Assembly (NCBI GenBank): GCA_018609785.1
Contig: JAHEOE010000067.1
Coordinates: forward strand, 1 to 10,022
Length of the DNA stretch: 10,022 nt
Source of the DNA: Minisyncoccota bacterium
Lineage (GTDB): Bacteria; Patescibacteriota; Minisyncoccia; SW-4-49-11
Reading direction: 5' to 3'
A model generated the notes under the pieces. The model was not told the origin of the DNA, ran no database searches, and saw nothing but the letters and a program-made list of their open reading frames with translations. Shown here piece after piece: positions 1-6,719 of this stretch. The position numbers were made by a program, and so were the translations under genes. Within the stretch, counting starts at the first letter, position 1. Each line of letters begins with the position of its first letter.

Positions 1-226
1 CTCCCAGACGTCGTACCACTACAAATTGCGAAGCTTCAAAAAGCAATGGCGTACTTACCGTGGGCTGTATTTCCTCAAGTCGTTCTTTTGCCTGACGGTC
101 ATCCGTAAATTGCGGATCAAAATCAAACTCCGCGATTTGTGCCCGCTTTTGTTCCGCTTGCTGCTTAATCTGTTGAAATTTACGTAATAACCGAAATGTA
201 TCGGTACCGTGTAAAAGTAATACCAT
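1..226 (-). CDS. holA: Probable DNA polymerase III subunit delta, N-terminal part (cut by window edge)
   Basis: About 75 codons are visible, reading from an ATG at 226 to the left edge; the rest lies outside. The protein begins MVLLLHGTDTFRLLRKFQQI, continues with a charged helix and FDFDP, and ends near LFEASQFVVVRRLG. The hydrophobic strand plus G-x-D-T/S-F/Y-R plus a helix, followed by a 'VVV+.L' strand, is the usual start of the clamp-loader delta subunit in Patescibacteria. Delta opens the sliding clamp so that it can be loaded on primed DNA. The start has only a weak purine stretch (GAGA) upstream, and no alternative start lies in frame nearby. Only the first domain is visible and its P-loop-like GTDT differs from the commoner GED/GND, so the call rests on overall pattern. 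Another AAA+ delta-like protein is the main alternative. Confidence 0.7.
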   Translation of the reverse strand, partial: MVLLLHGTDTFRLLRKFQQIKQQAEQKRAQIAEFDFDPQFTDDRQAKERLEEIQPTVSTPLLFEASQFVVVRRLG

Positions 227-299
227 ATCATTCTCAGTCTACTTGCTATCCACCATTACTTTCTAGAAGTCATCTCAAAAATATTCTTTCAGATCCTCT

Positions 300-305
300 A
301 TTATA
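300..305 (-). promoter_or_regulatory. Candidate -10 box for holA
   Basis: A consensus TATAAT on the minus strand would start transcription near 293 and give holA a leader of about 67 bases. No good -35 hexamer is visible at 16-18 bp. The box lies directly beside the left arm of the palindrome at 309-401, so folding of that palindrome could affect this promoter. The assignment is inferred from position only. Confidence 0.4.
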
Positions 306-308
306 CCC

Positions 309-401
309 ATATGAAGGGAACAAATACGTATGAACGAATTATGGGATAGGATGTGGCCGTAGGCGTTAATGCCAGTGAGTACGTTTCTGTTCCCTTCATA
401 T
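309..401. repeat. Long imperfect inverted repeat (22-bp arms, 49-bp loop)
   Basis: The arms are 309-330 and 380-401 and match at 20 of 22 positions; both carry the core GAAGGGAACA or its complement. A smaller hairpin (GGC-GTTAAT-GCC) lies in the loop at 362-373. An outer pair, ATCTCAAAA (272-280) and TTTTGAGAT (422-430), may extend the structure. There is no T-run on either strand, so it is not a standard intrinsic terminator, although it sits just after the DUF3048 stop codon. It could be a structured 3' end, a non-coding RNA or a degenerate miniature repeat. No open reading frame is evident inside. Confidence 0.7.
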
Positions 402-439
402 ATTTCCAACCTTAATACTAATTTTGAGATAGTCTCTAT

Positions 440-1645
440 CTACTCCGTACTGTCTTGTTCGGGTTCCCACCTCACCTCTTGATAGGGCTCTATAACCTGA
501 ATAAACGTGGATCCCGGTGTTAGCTGTATCTCTTCTTCTTGGTCGCGTTTCCGAATGACAAAGGAGCGGCGTTCATTTTTCTTCTCCCATGTCGCTTTAA
601 TTTCACGACCGTTTTTGTACACCCAAGCATCACCGGTTCCATACATATCCAGCGTATTATAGGTTGTCCCGTTGTCATCTTGAATATTGTCGGATTTAGC
701 TTTAAATACGATAATGTTCTTCGTGGTAACCGGCTGTCCCGTGGAGCGGTCAGTTGCTAACGTACCTCCCCAATACCGACTATACCGGTTTGTGTCCGGA
801 TTGTAACTCCAACGAACCTTATATTTTCCGGCGAACCCTACATGCACACTGCCCGAAACTTCTTTTTGTCGCTCTTCAATCTCTTTTTCGGAAAGGAAAT
901 TAAATCCGCGATAGTCCACACTCCCCGTCTGTATTCCCATGTCCTGTGCGGTATCAATCGCTTTCGAAATAGACGCAAACCCATTATGCGGGCGAGGAAC
1001 ATGACTTTTACGGAAATACGGAGCCTGATTCTGTGTTGCGTCAATATGGGGATGTTTTCCAATCTGTCGACCGTCAAATTTCTTTCCGGTCTTCAACTCT
1101 TCTTTTGCCATTTGCGAGCCTCCCCAATGAAGAAACACCGCGTTAAAGGATCGAGCCCAGCTAATGAAATCGTGCCGGGCACTGCGTATGGACCCCACTT
1201 CACCGGGAGTGTTACACACAAAAACTCCCATAAGACGGGTCACACTGCCGGTCAGGACCGGCATCTCTATAACAACCTCCGCTTTACTTATGCCCGACAG
1301 CGGACGCGCGTTGGTATCCGCCGCCATCATCACCGCAAACGGTCGCTTATCATGATTCTCACATTCTTTTCCGGAAAGCGGACTGATATTCTCCTTCTCA
1401 CGAGTAATAGGATCCGGTCGAGGCTCGCTCTCAGGTAAATCTTTCGGATCGGAGACAACTTTTTCGGTATTCTGTTTTTGAGACCGATCCGCTTGAGAAT
1501 CTTCATTACTCCCCGCATTTATACCGGCATACACCCCAATAGCAATGCCTACCAGAATGAGAACGAAAACTATAATGACTACGGCGCGCTCTTTTTCATT
1601 CAGAATACGCCACCGTTTTTGTATCCCTGCGATAAATGAATTCAT
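440..1645 (-). CDS. DUF3048 domain-containing membrane-anchored protein (YerB-like)
   Basis: 401 residues if the ATG at 1645 is used; an in-frame TTG two codons upstream (1651) is possible but less likely. Residues 1-20 are basic, 21-42 form one strong transmembrane helix, and 44-88 are a hydrophilic, low-complexity linker. From about residue 90 the DUF3048 fold begins: RPFAVMM (101-107), ARPLSGISKAEVVIEMPV (113-130), then RLMGVF and GSIRSAR (151-157), all typical family landmarks. The C-terminal part, from about 265 with W/Y-rich strands, fits the DUF3048 C-terminal domain. The family includes Bacillus subtilis YerB, a lipoprotein of unknown function; here the anchor is a helix rather than a lipobox. 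The bulk should face outside the cell. The gene lies 22 bp after the receiver gene but has its own extended -10. It has no Shine-Dalgarno site. Family assignment is secure; function is unknown. Confidence 0.92.
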   Translation of the reverse strand: MNSFIAGIQKRWRILNEKERAVVIIVFVLILVGIAIGVYAGINAGSNEDSQADRSQKQNTEKVVSDPKDLPESEPRPDPITREKENISPLSGKECENHDKRPFAVMMAADTNARPLSGISKAEVVIEMPVLTGSVTRLMGVFVCNTPGEVGSIRSARHDFISWARSFNAVFLHWGGSQMAKEELKTGKKFDGRQIGKHPHIDATQNQAPYFRKSHVPRPHNGFASISKAIDTAQDMGIQTGSVDYRGFNFLSEKEIEERQKEVSGSVHVGFAGKYKVRWSYNPDTNRYSRYWGGTLATDRSTGQPVTTKNIIVFKAKSDNIQDDNGTTYNTLDMYGTGDAWVYKNGREIKATWEKKNERRSFVIRKRDQEEEIQLTPGSTFIQVIEPYQEVRWEPEQDSTE

Positions 1646-1655
1646 ACACAAGTAT

Positions 1656-1664
1656 ATTATATCA
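1656..1664 (-). promoter_or_regulatory. Extended -10 promoter of the DUF3048 gene
   Basis: The minus strand reads TGATATAAT, a perfect TGnTATAAT extended -10 element, starting 4 bp after the receiver stop codon. Only 10 bases separate it from the ATG at 1645. A transcript starting the usual 6-7 bases downstream would have a leader of about 3-5 bases, so the mRNA would be nearly leaderless, which agrees with the lack of a Shine-Dalgarno site. No clear -35 hexamer is visible, as expected for an extended -10 promoter. Confidence 0.6.
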
Positions 1665-1667
1665 ATG

Positions 1668-2063
1668 TTACTTTTGCTTGGCCTTTTCTAGCCATTCTTT
1701 GGTTTTTTCCACAATCTCGGACGGAGCAAAATGCGCTTTAATAATATAATCATCCGCTCCCATTTTCTTGGCTCGATCTATCTGCTCCCGTTCACTGAGA
1801 TTCGTAAGCATAATAAGTATGCTCTCGTTAAAATCACCACCACCTTCTTTATATTGTTCCAAGAGTTCAAACCCATCCATTTCCGGAAGCATAATATCCA
1901 GAAGCACTACATCATAGTCATTCTCTTGGAGTTTCTCCAACCCTTGCTTTCCATCTTCAGCGAGATCAACCTTAAAGTCCGCTTTTTGAAGCTTTACGAC
2001 ACAAAGCTCGCGGAGAAACATATCATCTTCCACAAGAAGGACTCTCGATTGTGTTTTAGCCAT
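1668..2063 (-). CDS. Stand-alone response regulator receiver protein (CheY-like)
   Basis: 131 residues covering a single receiver domain with no output domain. The acidic pair is E12/D13/D14 (LLVEDD), the phosphoacceptor is D56 (VVLLDIMLPEMDG), the switch threonine is T87 (IMLTNLSE) and the conserved lysine is K109 (DDYIIK), so all catalytic and switch residues are present. It should be phosphorylated at D56 by a histidine kinase and act through protein contacts in the cytoplasm. No kinase lies in the window, so the partner is unknown. The proline that normally follows the conserved lysine is replaced: the sequence is KAHF rather than KP. The ATG at 2063 has no Shine-Dalgarno site. The DUF3048 gene follows on the same strand after 22 bp and may be read from the same transcript in part. 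The domain call is secure; the pathway is not known. Confidence 0.95.
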   Translation of the reverse strand: MAKTQSRVLLVEDDMFLRELCVVKLQKADFKVDLAEDGKQGLEKLQENDYDVVLLDIMLPEMDGFELLEQYKEGGGDFNESILIMLTNLSEREQIDRAKKMGADDYIIKAHFAPSEIVEKTKEWLEKAKQK

Positions 2064-2364
2064 ACGTTCTGTATTAGGTAAGTATATAATTCATTATAAG
2101 CTTATGTTCATGCATAACACAAGAGGGGAAATTCCGGAACGCACCTTAAAACTCTCATATCTCCAATATATCAGGGGTTGTGGCTAACATAAACGGGAAC
2201 CTTGGCTATGAATACATCAGGCGTTGTGCAGTAGATATAAGCCATAAACCGGGATAAAAACTTCACACCATATTGCTCAAGAACGTATTTTTAACATGCG
2301 CTCCAGTTCTCACATTCATCTATATGTGGCATGATGAGAAATAATGCCTTAACTGTTTTATCCT
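2064..2364. promoter_or_regulatory. Divergent intergenic region with imperfect direct repeats
   Basis: This 301-bp gene-free stretch separates the divergent receiver and permease genes. It holds the receiver promoter on the left. In the middle an 18-bp imperfect direct repeat occurs at 2165-2182 and 2211-2228 (16 of 18 matching, core ATCAGG-GTTGTG) with starts 46 bp apart; each copy is followed within about 25 bp by an AAAC-GGGA-like motif. Towards the permease a weak TTCACA (2262-2267), 18 bp, TATTTT (2286-2291) pair could be its promoter, with a leader of about 70 bases. No Shine-Dalgarno site precedes the permease ATG. No tRNA, terminator or convincing small gene was seen. The repeats could be binding sites for a regulator; this is inference. 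Confidence 0.4.
2093..2122 (-). promoter_or_regulatory. Candidate promoter of the receiver gene
   Basis: On the minus strand TTGTGT (2117-2122) and TATAAT (2093-2098) are 18 bp apart, which would start transcription near 2086 and leave a leader of about 23 bases before the ATG at 2063. A second possible -10, TATACT, lies at 2081-2086. The first pair has the better -10. Confidence 0.5.
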
Positions 2365-3501
2365 ATGAAAGCACGCGTATCTGTTTGGCAAGCCGCCGCT
2401 CTTTTAGCAGGGACCACCATTGGATCGGGAATTCTTGGTGTTCCGTATGCCATCGCACAAAGCGGATTGTTCACGGGGCTTTTATATCTATTTGGTATGG
2501 GAGGCGCAATTCTTCTGCTCAATATGCTCTTTGCCACCATCGTAAAGCAAACCCAAGAGGTGAAACAAATTCCCGGCTATGTGGAGCACTATCTTGGTAC
2601 CAGTTTGCGTTGGTTAATGATTTTAACCCTACTTATACTCGGCTACGGGGCGCTTACCGCCTACACCGCCGGCTCGGGATCCGCTTTAGCGGAAATATTG
2701 GACACTTCGAACCTGGTAACTCGTACCGGATTTTTACTCGTCGCGTTTTTCTTTGTGGCTGTCGGAGTTAAAACCGTGAGCAAGCTGGAGTTAGTCTTGG
2801 TCACACTCCTCAGTCTTTTTATCCTGGGTATTGGTTTTCTTGCTCTTAAAGAAGAAACATTTTCGTTACAGACGCTTTCGAATACATCGAGTGGCTACAA
2901 TTTTTTGGCACCCTACGGAGTAATATTATTCGCCTATTTGGGATTCAGTTCCATTCCGGAACTCCGTCTCACACTTCAATCCTCTTCCCGCAACATATAT
3001 ACCTCGGTATTGGCGGGAACCCTTCTTCCGATTATCCTGTACACCATTTTTGTGCTCTCCGTTTTAGGGATTACGGGTACGGAAACAACGCGCATAGCAA
3101 CTATCGGTCTGGGAGAACATTTCGGTCCCACTATTGCCGTAATAAGTAATATTTTTGCCATTCTTGCTATGTTCACCTCATTTCTGGCCCTTGCTCTGGT
3201 TGTAAAAAACATGTTCGAACTCGACTTAAACAGAAGTTCGTCGGTCAGCCTTTTCGCCACATTTGCCCCTCCCATTACCATCTTAGTTCTGGGTGGAGAC
3301 GATTTTATTTCCATCTTGGGCTTGACCGGAGCCATTGCCGGAGGAACTATGGGCATTTTGATCGTCTTAATGTTCATTCAACTGCAACGTCGTACCAGAA
3401 CCACATGGCCTTTGACAATATGGTTGTTCTCTATAGGAGGTATTCTATTAATTGCTATGTTACTCATCGGTATGGGAGTACAAATTTTCACTACGCTGTA
3501 G
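2365..3501 (+). CDS. Amino-acid permease of the HAAAP/aromatic amino acid type (APC superfamily)
   Basis: 378 residues, almost entirely hydrophobic, with about 11 transmembrane helices by eye (roughly 8-30, 34-56, 83-104, 120-137, 143-160, 184-203, 215-240, 258-282, 297-313, 314-338, 350-376). The first helix carries GTTIGSGILGVPYAIAQSG (residues 16-34). This broken-helix substrate motif is typical of the TyrP/Mtr/SdaC and related AAAP transporters. These proteins import amino acids, often aromatic ones or serine/threonine, with a proton or sodium ion. The exact substrate cannot be read from the sequence. The length (378) is slightly short of the usual 400-420. The ATG at 2365 has no Shine-Dalgarno site. 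The gene stands alone: divergent from the receiver gene and convergent with uvrB. Amino-acid uptake fits a host-dependent or scavenging lifestyle. Confidence 0.88.
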   Translation: MKARVSVWQAAALLAGTTIGSGILGVPYAIAQSGLFTGLLYLFGMGGAILLLNMLFATIVKQTQEVKQIPGYVEHYLGTSLRWLMILTLLILGYGALTAYTAGSGSALAEILDTSNLVTRTGFLLVAFFFVAVGVKTVSKLELVLVTLLSLFILGIGFLALKEETFSLQTLSNTSSGYNFLAPYGVILFAYLGFSSIPELRLTLQSSSRNIYTSVLAGTLLPIILYTIFVLSVLGITGTETTRIATIGLGEHFGPTIAVISNIFAILAMFTSFLALALVVKNMFELDLNRSSSVSLFATFAPPITILVLGGDDFISILGLTGAIAGGTMGILIVLMFIQLQRRTRTTWPLTIWLFSIGGILLIAMLLIGMGVQIFTTL

Positions 3502-3622
3502 GACATAAAAGAAATATTCCCTCGTAAAGGGGGTATGTAGTTTGACGGAGCATAGAACGTATCTCAAAAGTTTTTTTCTATAGAAATACTGTATAACGAC
3601 GAATCCTCCTTTCCCTTCGGGC

Positions 3623-3648
3623 TTTTCCTCCTTTAAAAAGGAGGAAAA
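3623..3648. repeat. Perfect 12-bp inverted repeat carrying Shine-Dalgarno-like and anti-Shine-Dalgarno motifs
   Basis: The arms TTTTCCTCCTTT and AAAGGAGGAAAA are separated by AA. In RNA from either strand one arm contains AAAGGAGG and the other CCUCCUUU, the same heptamer as the 16S rRNA tail. The hairpin is preceded by T-runs and followed by A-runs on both strands, the reverse of an intrinsic terminator. No start codon in a usable frame follows it. Confidence 0.75.
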
Positions 3649-3790
3649 CAGGTCGTGTCCTCCTCTTTTAAAAGATCACATATTCGTACGAGTATCTTTT
3701 AAACGTCGCCATGGCAGTCCTCCGGAAATAGGAAGCCGACAGACTTCCGTAAAAACGTCCGGTTTTTAAGTGACCGTTCAAGATTCGATA

Positions 3791-3828
3791 AAGAGGAGGT
3801 GCCCCGAAGGGGCGGAGGAGTTCCTCTT
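3791..3828 (-). terminator. Possible uvrB transcription terminator
   Basis: Read on the minus strand, 40 bases after the uvrB stop codon, this region folds as AAGAGGA...TCCTCTT enclosing a GCCCC-TTC-GGGGC hairpin. It is followed only by CTCTTTATC, so the U-tract is poor. It could end uvrB transcripts inefficiently or simply be part of the surrounding palindromic region. Confidence 0.35.
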
Positions 3829-3867
3829 ACTGTTGAAATGCGTTCTAGTATTCTTGGAATGTCCGGT

Positions 3868-5904
3868 TTACTTTTGTTTCAATTCTTCAATCTCGTCACG
3901 CAGTTCGGCCGCTCGCTCAAAGTTTAAGTTCCGGGACGCTTCTTTCATCTCTTCTTCCAACTGAGCAATCACCGCCTCTTTTTCTTCCGAATCTACATTC
4001 TGTCGTTCTTCTTTTTTTGCCTCCTTCAACGTCTCTTTCTTATCCTCGACCATCTCCGGATGAACATCTTTTTTGATACCTTGCGGAGAAATATTATACC
4101 GTTCGTTATAGTCTTTTTGAATCACCCGACGACGTTCCGTCTCGGCAATGGCGTTAGATATGGATTTGGTTCGCTTATCGGCATAAAGAATAACTCGTCC
4201 CTCTTCATGTCGCGCCGCTCGTCCGATCGTTTGAATAAGAGACGTTTCGTTCCGTAAGAACCCTTCCTGATCCGCGTCAAGAATGGCCACCAAAGAAACT
4301 TCCGGTAAATCAAGCCCTTCTCGAAGCAAATTAATCCCGATTAAAACATCAAACTCTCCTTTCCGCAGTCTATTCAAAATTTTGGGCCGTTCCAGCGTAT
4401 CAATTTCGGAGTGCAAATACTCCGCGCGTACATCACGTTCCTGCAAATATTCCGAAATATCCTCCGCCATACGCTTGGTCAACGTCACCACCAACGTACG
4501 ATGGCCTTGCTCCTTCACTGTTTCCGTCTCCTCTATCAAGTCCTGCACCTGATTTTCGGTGGGACGTAATTCAATGGTTGGCTCCAAAAGCCCCGTAGGC
4601 CGGATAACCTGTTCCACAATAGTCGCCGGAAGTTCGTCGGTCTCGGTTACATCGGCCAACTTCTCAAGCTTGCCATCCGAAGAATTTCGGAACTCGTACG
4701 GCCCGGGCGTAGCCGAAACATAGACGCGTTGCCTCACCTTTTGTTCAAACTCCGGAAACTTCAACGGACGATTATCCGCCGCAGACGGCAACCGGAACCC
4801 ATGTTCAATCAAGTTTTGCTTACGTGAAGCATCTCCCCCGTACATACCACCCACTTGCGGAATGGTGATGTGCGACTCATCGATAATGGTCAAGAAATTC
4901 TCGTCCACGTGAGAGAAGTAGTCAATCAACGTAAAGGGGGGTTCGCCGCGTTCTCGTCCGGAAAGATAATACGAATAATTCTCAATACCTTTTACAAATC
5001 CTACCTCCTCAAGCATTTCCATATCGTACTTGGTCCGCTCTTCAATACGTTGAGCCTCTACGTGACGATTCTGACGCAGGAAGTACTCTTTTTGTTGTTG
5101 CATTTCCTCCAGAACTTGCGGAATCATCCGCTTAATCTTCTCGCGCGTGGAAATCCAGTGCGTGGCGGGGAAAATCCGCAGTACTTCTTTATACTTCGCC
5201 GGAAGCGGTTGCAGAGGAGTCTCCTCATACGGCTGGTACGCAATTGTCTCGATATAATTCCCCCAGAAACTCACCTTAATAATAGCTTCTTCTCCCGGAG
5301 AATGAATTTCCACGATATCACCCTTCACACGGAACGCCCCAGGACCGAAATCAATATCGTTTCGGGTATATTGAATACCGACCAGTTCGGCAATAAACTC
5401 ATCTCTCGTCATTTCGGCGCCCACTTCAATAAGAATCGCCATATTGGAATAATCCTCCGGCGAACCGATACCATAAATACAAGACACGGTTGAGACAATA
5501 ATCGTCTGCTCATTGGAAAGCAAACTCTGAGTGGCCGCGTGCCTCAACCGCTCCACCTGCTCATTGATTGTTGCTTCTTTTTCAATATACGTATCCGAAG
5601 TGGGTAAATAACTTTCCGGTTGGTAATAATCATAATAACTCACGAAATAGTGTACTTCGTTCTCCGGAAAAAACTCCCGAAACTCCTGATACAGCTGAGC
5701 GGCCAACGTTTTGTTGTGCGACATAATCAGGGTCGGGCGTTGTATCTGCTCGATAACCCCCGCCATTGTAAACGTCTTCCCCGAACCGGTTACTCCCAAT
5801 AGCGTCTGATGAATATCCCCATTCCGAATGTTCCGGGTCAATTGATCAATCGCTTTGGGCTGATCTCCTTGCGGACTGTATTTGCTCTTAAGCGTAAATG
5901 CCAT
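3868..5904 (-). CDS. uvrB: Excinuclease ABC subunit B (UvrB)
   Basis: 678 residues, full length for the family (about 660-680). UvrB is the damage-verifying helicase-like subunit of nucleotide excision repair; it is loaded by UvrA, opens the strand and recruits UvrC. The Walker A motif GVTGSGKT is at residues 37-44, and the damage-probing beta-hairpin YYDYYQPESYLPTSDTYIEK is at 90-109. The IDESH box lies near 340. The motif V/VI region reads NLLREGLDLPEVSLVAILDAD and then QTIGRAARH; the C-terminal UVR domain (about 645-678) carries NFERAAELRDEIEEL for UvrC contact. The ATG at 5904 follows the pgl stop codon by 3 bp and has only a weak TAGG upstream, so translation may be coupled to pgl. No key residue appears to be missing. 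The gene has no visible promoter of its own and is probably read from the pgl promoter. Confidence 0.99.
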   Translation of the reverse strand: MAFTLKSKYSPQGDQPKAIDQLTRNIRNGDIHQTLLGVTGSGKTFTMAGVIEQIQRPTLIMSHNKTLAAQLYQEFREFFPENEVHYFVSYYDYYQPESYLPTSDTYIEKEATINEQVERLRHAATQSLLSNEQTIIVSTVSCIYGIGSPEDYSNMAILIEVGAEMTRDEFIAELVGIQYTRNDIDFGPGAFRVKGDIVEIHSPGEEAIIKVSFWGNYIETIAYQPYEETPLQPLPAKYKEVLRIFPATHWISTREKIKRMIPQVLEEMQQQKEYFLRQNRHVEAQRIEERTKYDMEMLEEVGFVKGIENYSYYLSGRERGEPPFTLIDYFSHVDENFLTIIDESHITIPQVGGMYGGDASRKQNLIEHGFRLPSAADNRPLKFPEFEQKVRQRVYVSATPGPYEFRNSSDGKLEKLADVTETDELPATIVEQVIRPTGLLEPTIELRPTENQVQDLIEETETVKEQGHRTLVVTLTKRMAEDISEYLQERDVRAEYLHSEIDTLERPKILNRLRKGEFDVLIGINLLREGLDLPEVSLVAILDADQEGFLRNETSLIQTIGRAARHEEGRVILYADKRTKSISNAIAETERRRVIQKDYNERYNISPQGIKKDVHPEMVEDKKETLKEAKKEERQNVDSEEKEAVIAQLEEEMKEASRNLNFERAAELRDEIEELKQK

Positions 5905-5907
5905 AAC

Positions 5908-6600
5908 CTATGTTTGTGACCACCAAATGGAAACCCGAGGATGACTCAACAAAAACCGCGCCGGAAATTCATTAACCGATTGTTCACCTCGTGCCAATTC
6001 TCCCATGACCGAAGATTTACGCTCACCTCGTAACAACACAACAATATACGTACTATTCAGAATCATATGCGGCGCGACCGAAAGACGCTCGGTTACGTCC
6101 ATACCTTCGGGAGCTTCCGAAATAATCACGCGCGAGTCTATCTCAAAGTCCCAATACGGTCCCTGCGGAAACAACGACGCGAAATGCCCATCACTGCCGA
6201 TTCCCAAAACCGCAACGTCAAACCCGTCTCCGACGTTCTTAAGACGCTCGGCGTACTCGTCCGCGCTTTCTTCCCAATCAAGCGAGGTGTCAAAAAGTTC
6301 CACAGCCTTCAGATGCTCGGAGACAGACGCCCATGTCTCGCGAAGTTCGGCTTGGTTGGAATTCGGAGATTCCGCGGCTACATACCGTTCATCCGTCTGA
6401 TAGAGACTAACCGCGGACCACGGAATATCCGAAAGACGGGTCAACTGTTCATAAACCGGATACGGAGTCGAACCACCCGCCACCGCTATAGAGATAGAGT
6501 CTTTTCCTTGATCTCTGAGGAGCATACCAATATAGGCACCCGCATACTCTCGCCATTCTTTTTCAGTGGCAAACCGGGTTAACTGAAATGACTCGGGCAT
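5908..6600 (-). CDS. pgl: 6-phosphogluconolactonase
   Basis: 230 residues from the ATG at 6600. A TTG at 6636 would add 12 residues but falls on the promoter, so it is unlikely. The enzyme hydrolyses 6-phosphogluconolactone to 6-phosphogluconate, the second step of the oxidative pentose phosphate pathway, in the cytoplasm. Family marks are AVAGGSTP (39-46, phosphate binding), TDERYV (69-74), SN (80-81 or 81-82) and GIGSDGHFASLFP (133-145) with the conserved DGH. The usual threonine after DGH is phenylalanine here. The downstream strand pair RLSVAPHMILNSTYIVVLLRGERK fits the family's C-terminal half. Glucosamine-6-phosphate deaminase shares the fold but has different signature motifs. The gene leads a two-gene operon with uvrB. 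No Shine-Dalgarno site is near the ATG; a GGAGAG lies 17 bases upstream, which is too far. No zwf or gnd is in the window. Confidence 0.93.
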   Translation of the reverse strand: MPESFQLTRFATEKEWREYAGAYIGMLLRDQGKDSISIAVAGGSTPYPVYEQLTRLSDIPWSAVSLYQTDERYVAAESPNSNQAELRETWASVSEHLKAVELFDTSLDWEESADEYAERLKNVGDGFDVAVLGIGSDGHFASLFPQGPYWDFEIDSRVIISEAPEGMDVTERLSVAPHMILNSTYIVVLLRGERKSSVMGELARGEQSVNEFPARFLLSHPRVSIWWSQT

Positions 6601-6626
6601 ACAAAATATTACGTTACTCTCCGTCC

Positions 6627-6635
6627 AGTATATCA
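6627..6635 (-). promoter_or_regulatory. Extended -10 promoter of pgl-uvrB
   Basis: The minus strand reads TGATATACT, a TGnTATAxT extended -10 element, 26 bases before the pgl ATG. No -35 match is seen. It closely resembles the TGATATAAT element of the DUF3048 gene. The expected start is near 6620, giving a leader of about 20 bases. It lies between the upstream gene's terminator (6671-6708) and pgl, as expected for a separate transcription unit. Confidence 0.6.
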
Positions 6636-6670
6636 AGAATCACCTTCCCGTACTAGACGACGCAATCTAT

Positions 6671-6708
6671 TAAAGAATATAAAAACGGACCCGAAGTTCG
6701 AGTCCGTT
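6671..6708 (-). terminator. Intrinsic terminator of the 60-residue protein gene
   Basis: On the minus strand AACGGAC...GTCCGTT (6684-6708) pairs through an inner CGA/TCG, giving a stem of about 11 bp with one U-G pair and a 3-base loop. It is followed by TTTTTATATTCTTT. The stem begins 11 bases after the TGA at 6720-6722. It has no T-run on the plus strand, so it acts in one direction only. Confidence 0.88.
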
Positions 6709-6719
6709 CGACGAAAATA

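Larger units (their letters stand above)
3502..3867. repeat. Palindrome-rich gene-free region with AGGAGG/CCTCC motifs
   Basis: This 366-bp stretch lies between the 3' ends of the convergent permease and uvrB and holds no convincing gene. Visible structures include a weak CCCT/AGGG hairpin (3519-3531), the palindrome TTTCTATAGAAA (3575-3586), a 12-bp perfect inverted repeat TTTTCCTCCTTT/AAAGGAGGAAAA (3623-3648), AAAAGAT...ATCTTTT around a TCGTACGA centre, AAAAAC/GTTTTT in about 3752-3768, and a GCCCC-GAA-GGGGC hairpin (3801-3813). A TCCTCC...CCCTTCGGG...CCTCC.TTT unit at 3604-3634 recurs in inverted orientation at about 3790-3820, so the segment may be bounded by inverted terminal repeats. 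It could be a miniature repeat element or a bidirectional transcription end; the sequence does not decide. Confidence 0.55.

Noticed and set aside
309..401. Integron attC recombination site
   Set aside because: The palindrome has the right size but lacks the GTTRRRY/RYYYAAC end boxes, and no integrase or cassette array is present.
842..1438. Plus-strand open frame of 198 codons opposite the DUF3048 gene
   Set aside because: It lies wholly inside a well-supported gene on the other strand, has no ribosome binding site and its protein is Arg/His/Ser rich as expected for an antisense shadow.
3790..3964. Strong AAAGAGGAGGTG on the plus strand that could start a small gene
   Set aside because: The frame after it runs antisense into uvrB and encodes nothing recognisable; the purine run is explained by the palindromic region.
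4855..5493. Plus-strand open frame of 212 codons opposite uvrB
   Set aside because: It is the antisense of a highly conserved part of uvrB and has no start signals or recognisable domain.
6690..6710. GTTCGAGTCC, which resembles a tRNA T-arm
   Set aside because: No matching acceptor, D-arm or anticodon stem surrounds it; the bases belong to the intrinsic terminator of the 60-residue protein gene.
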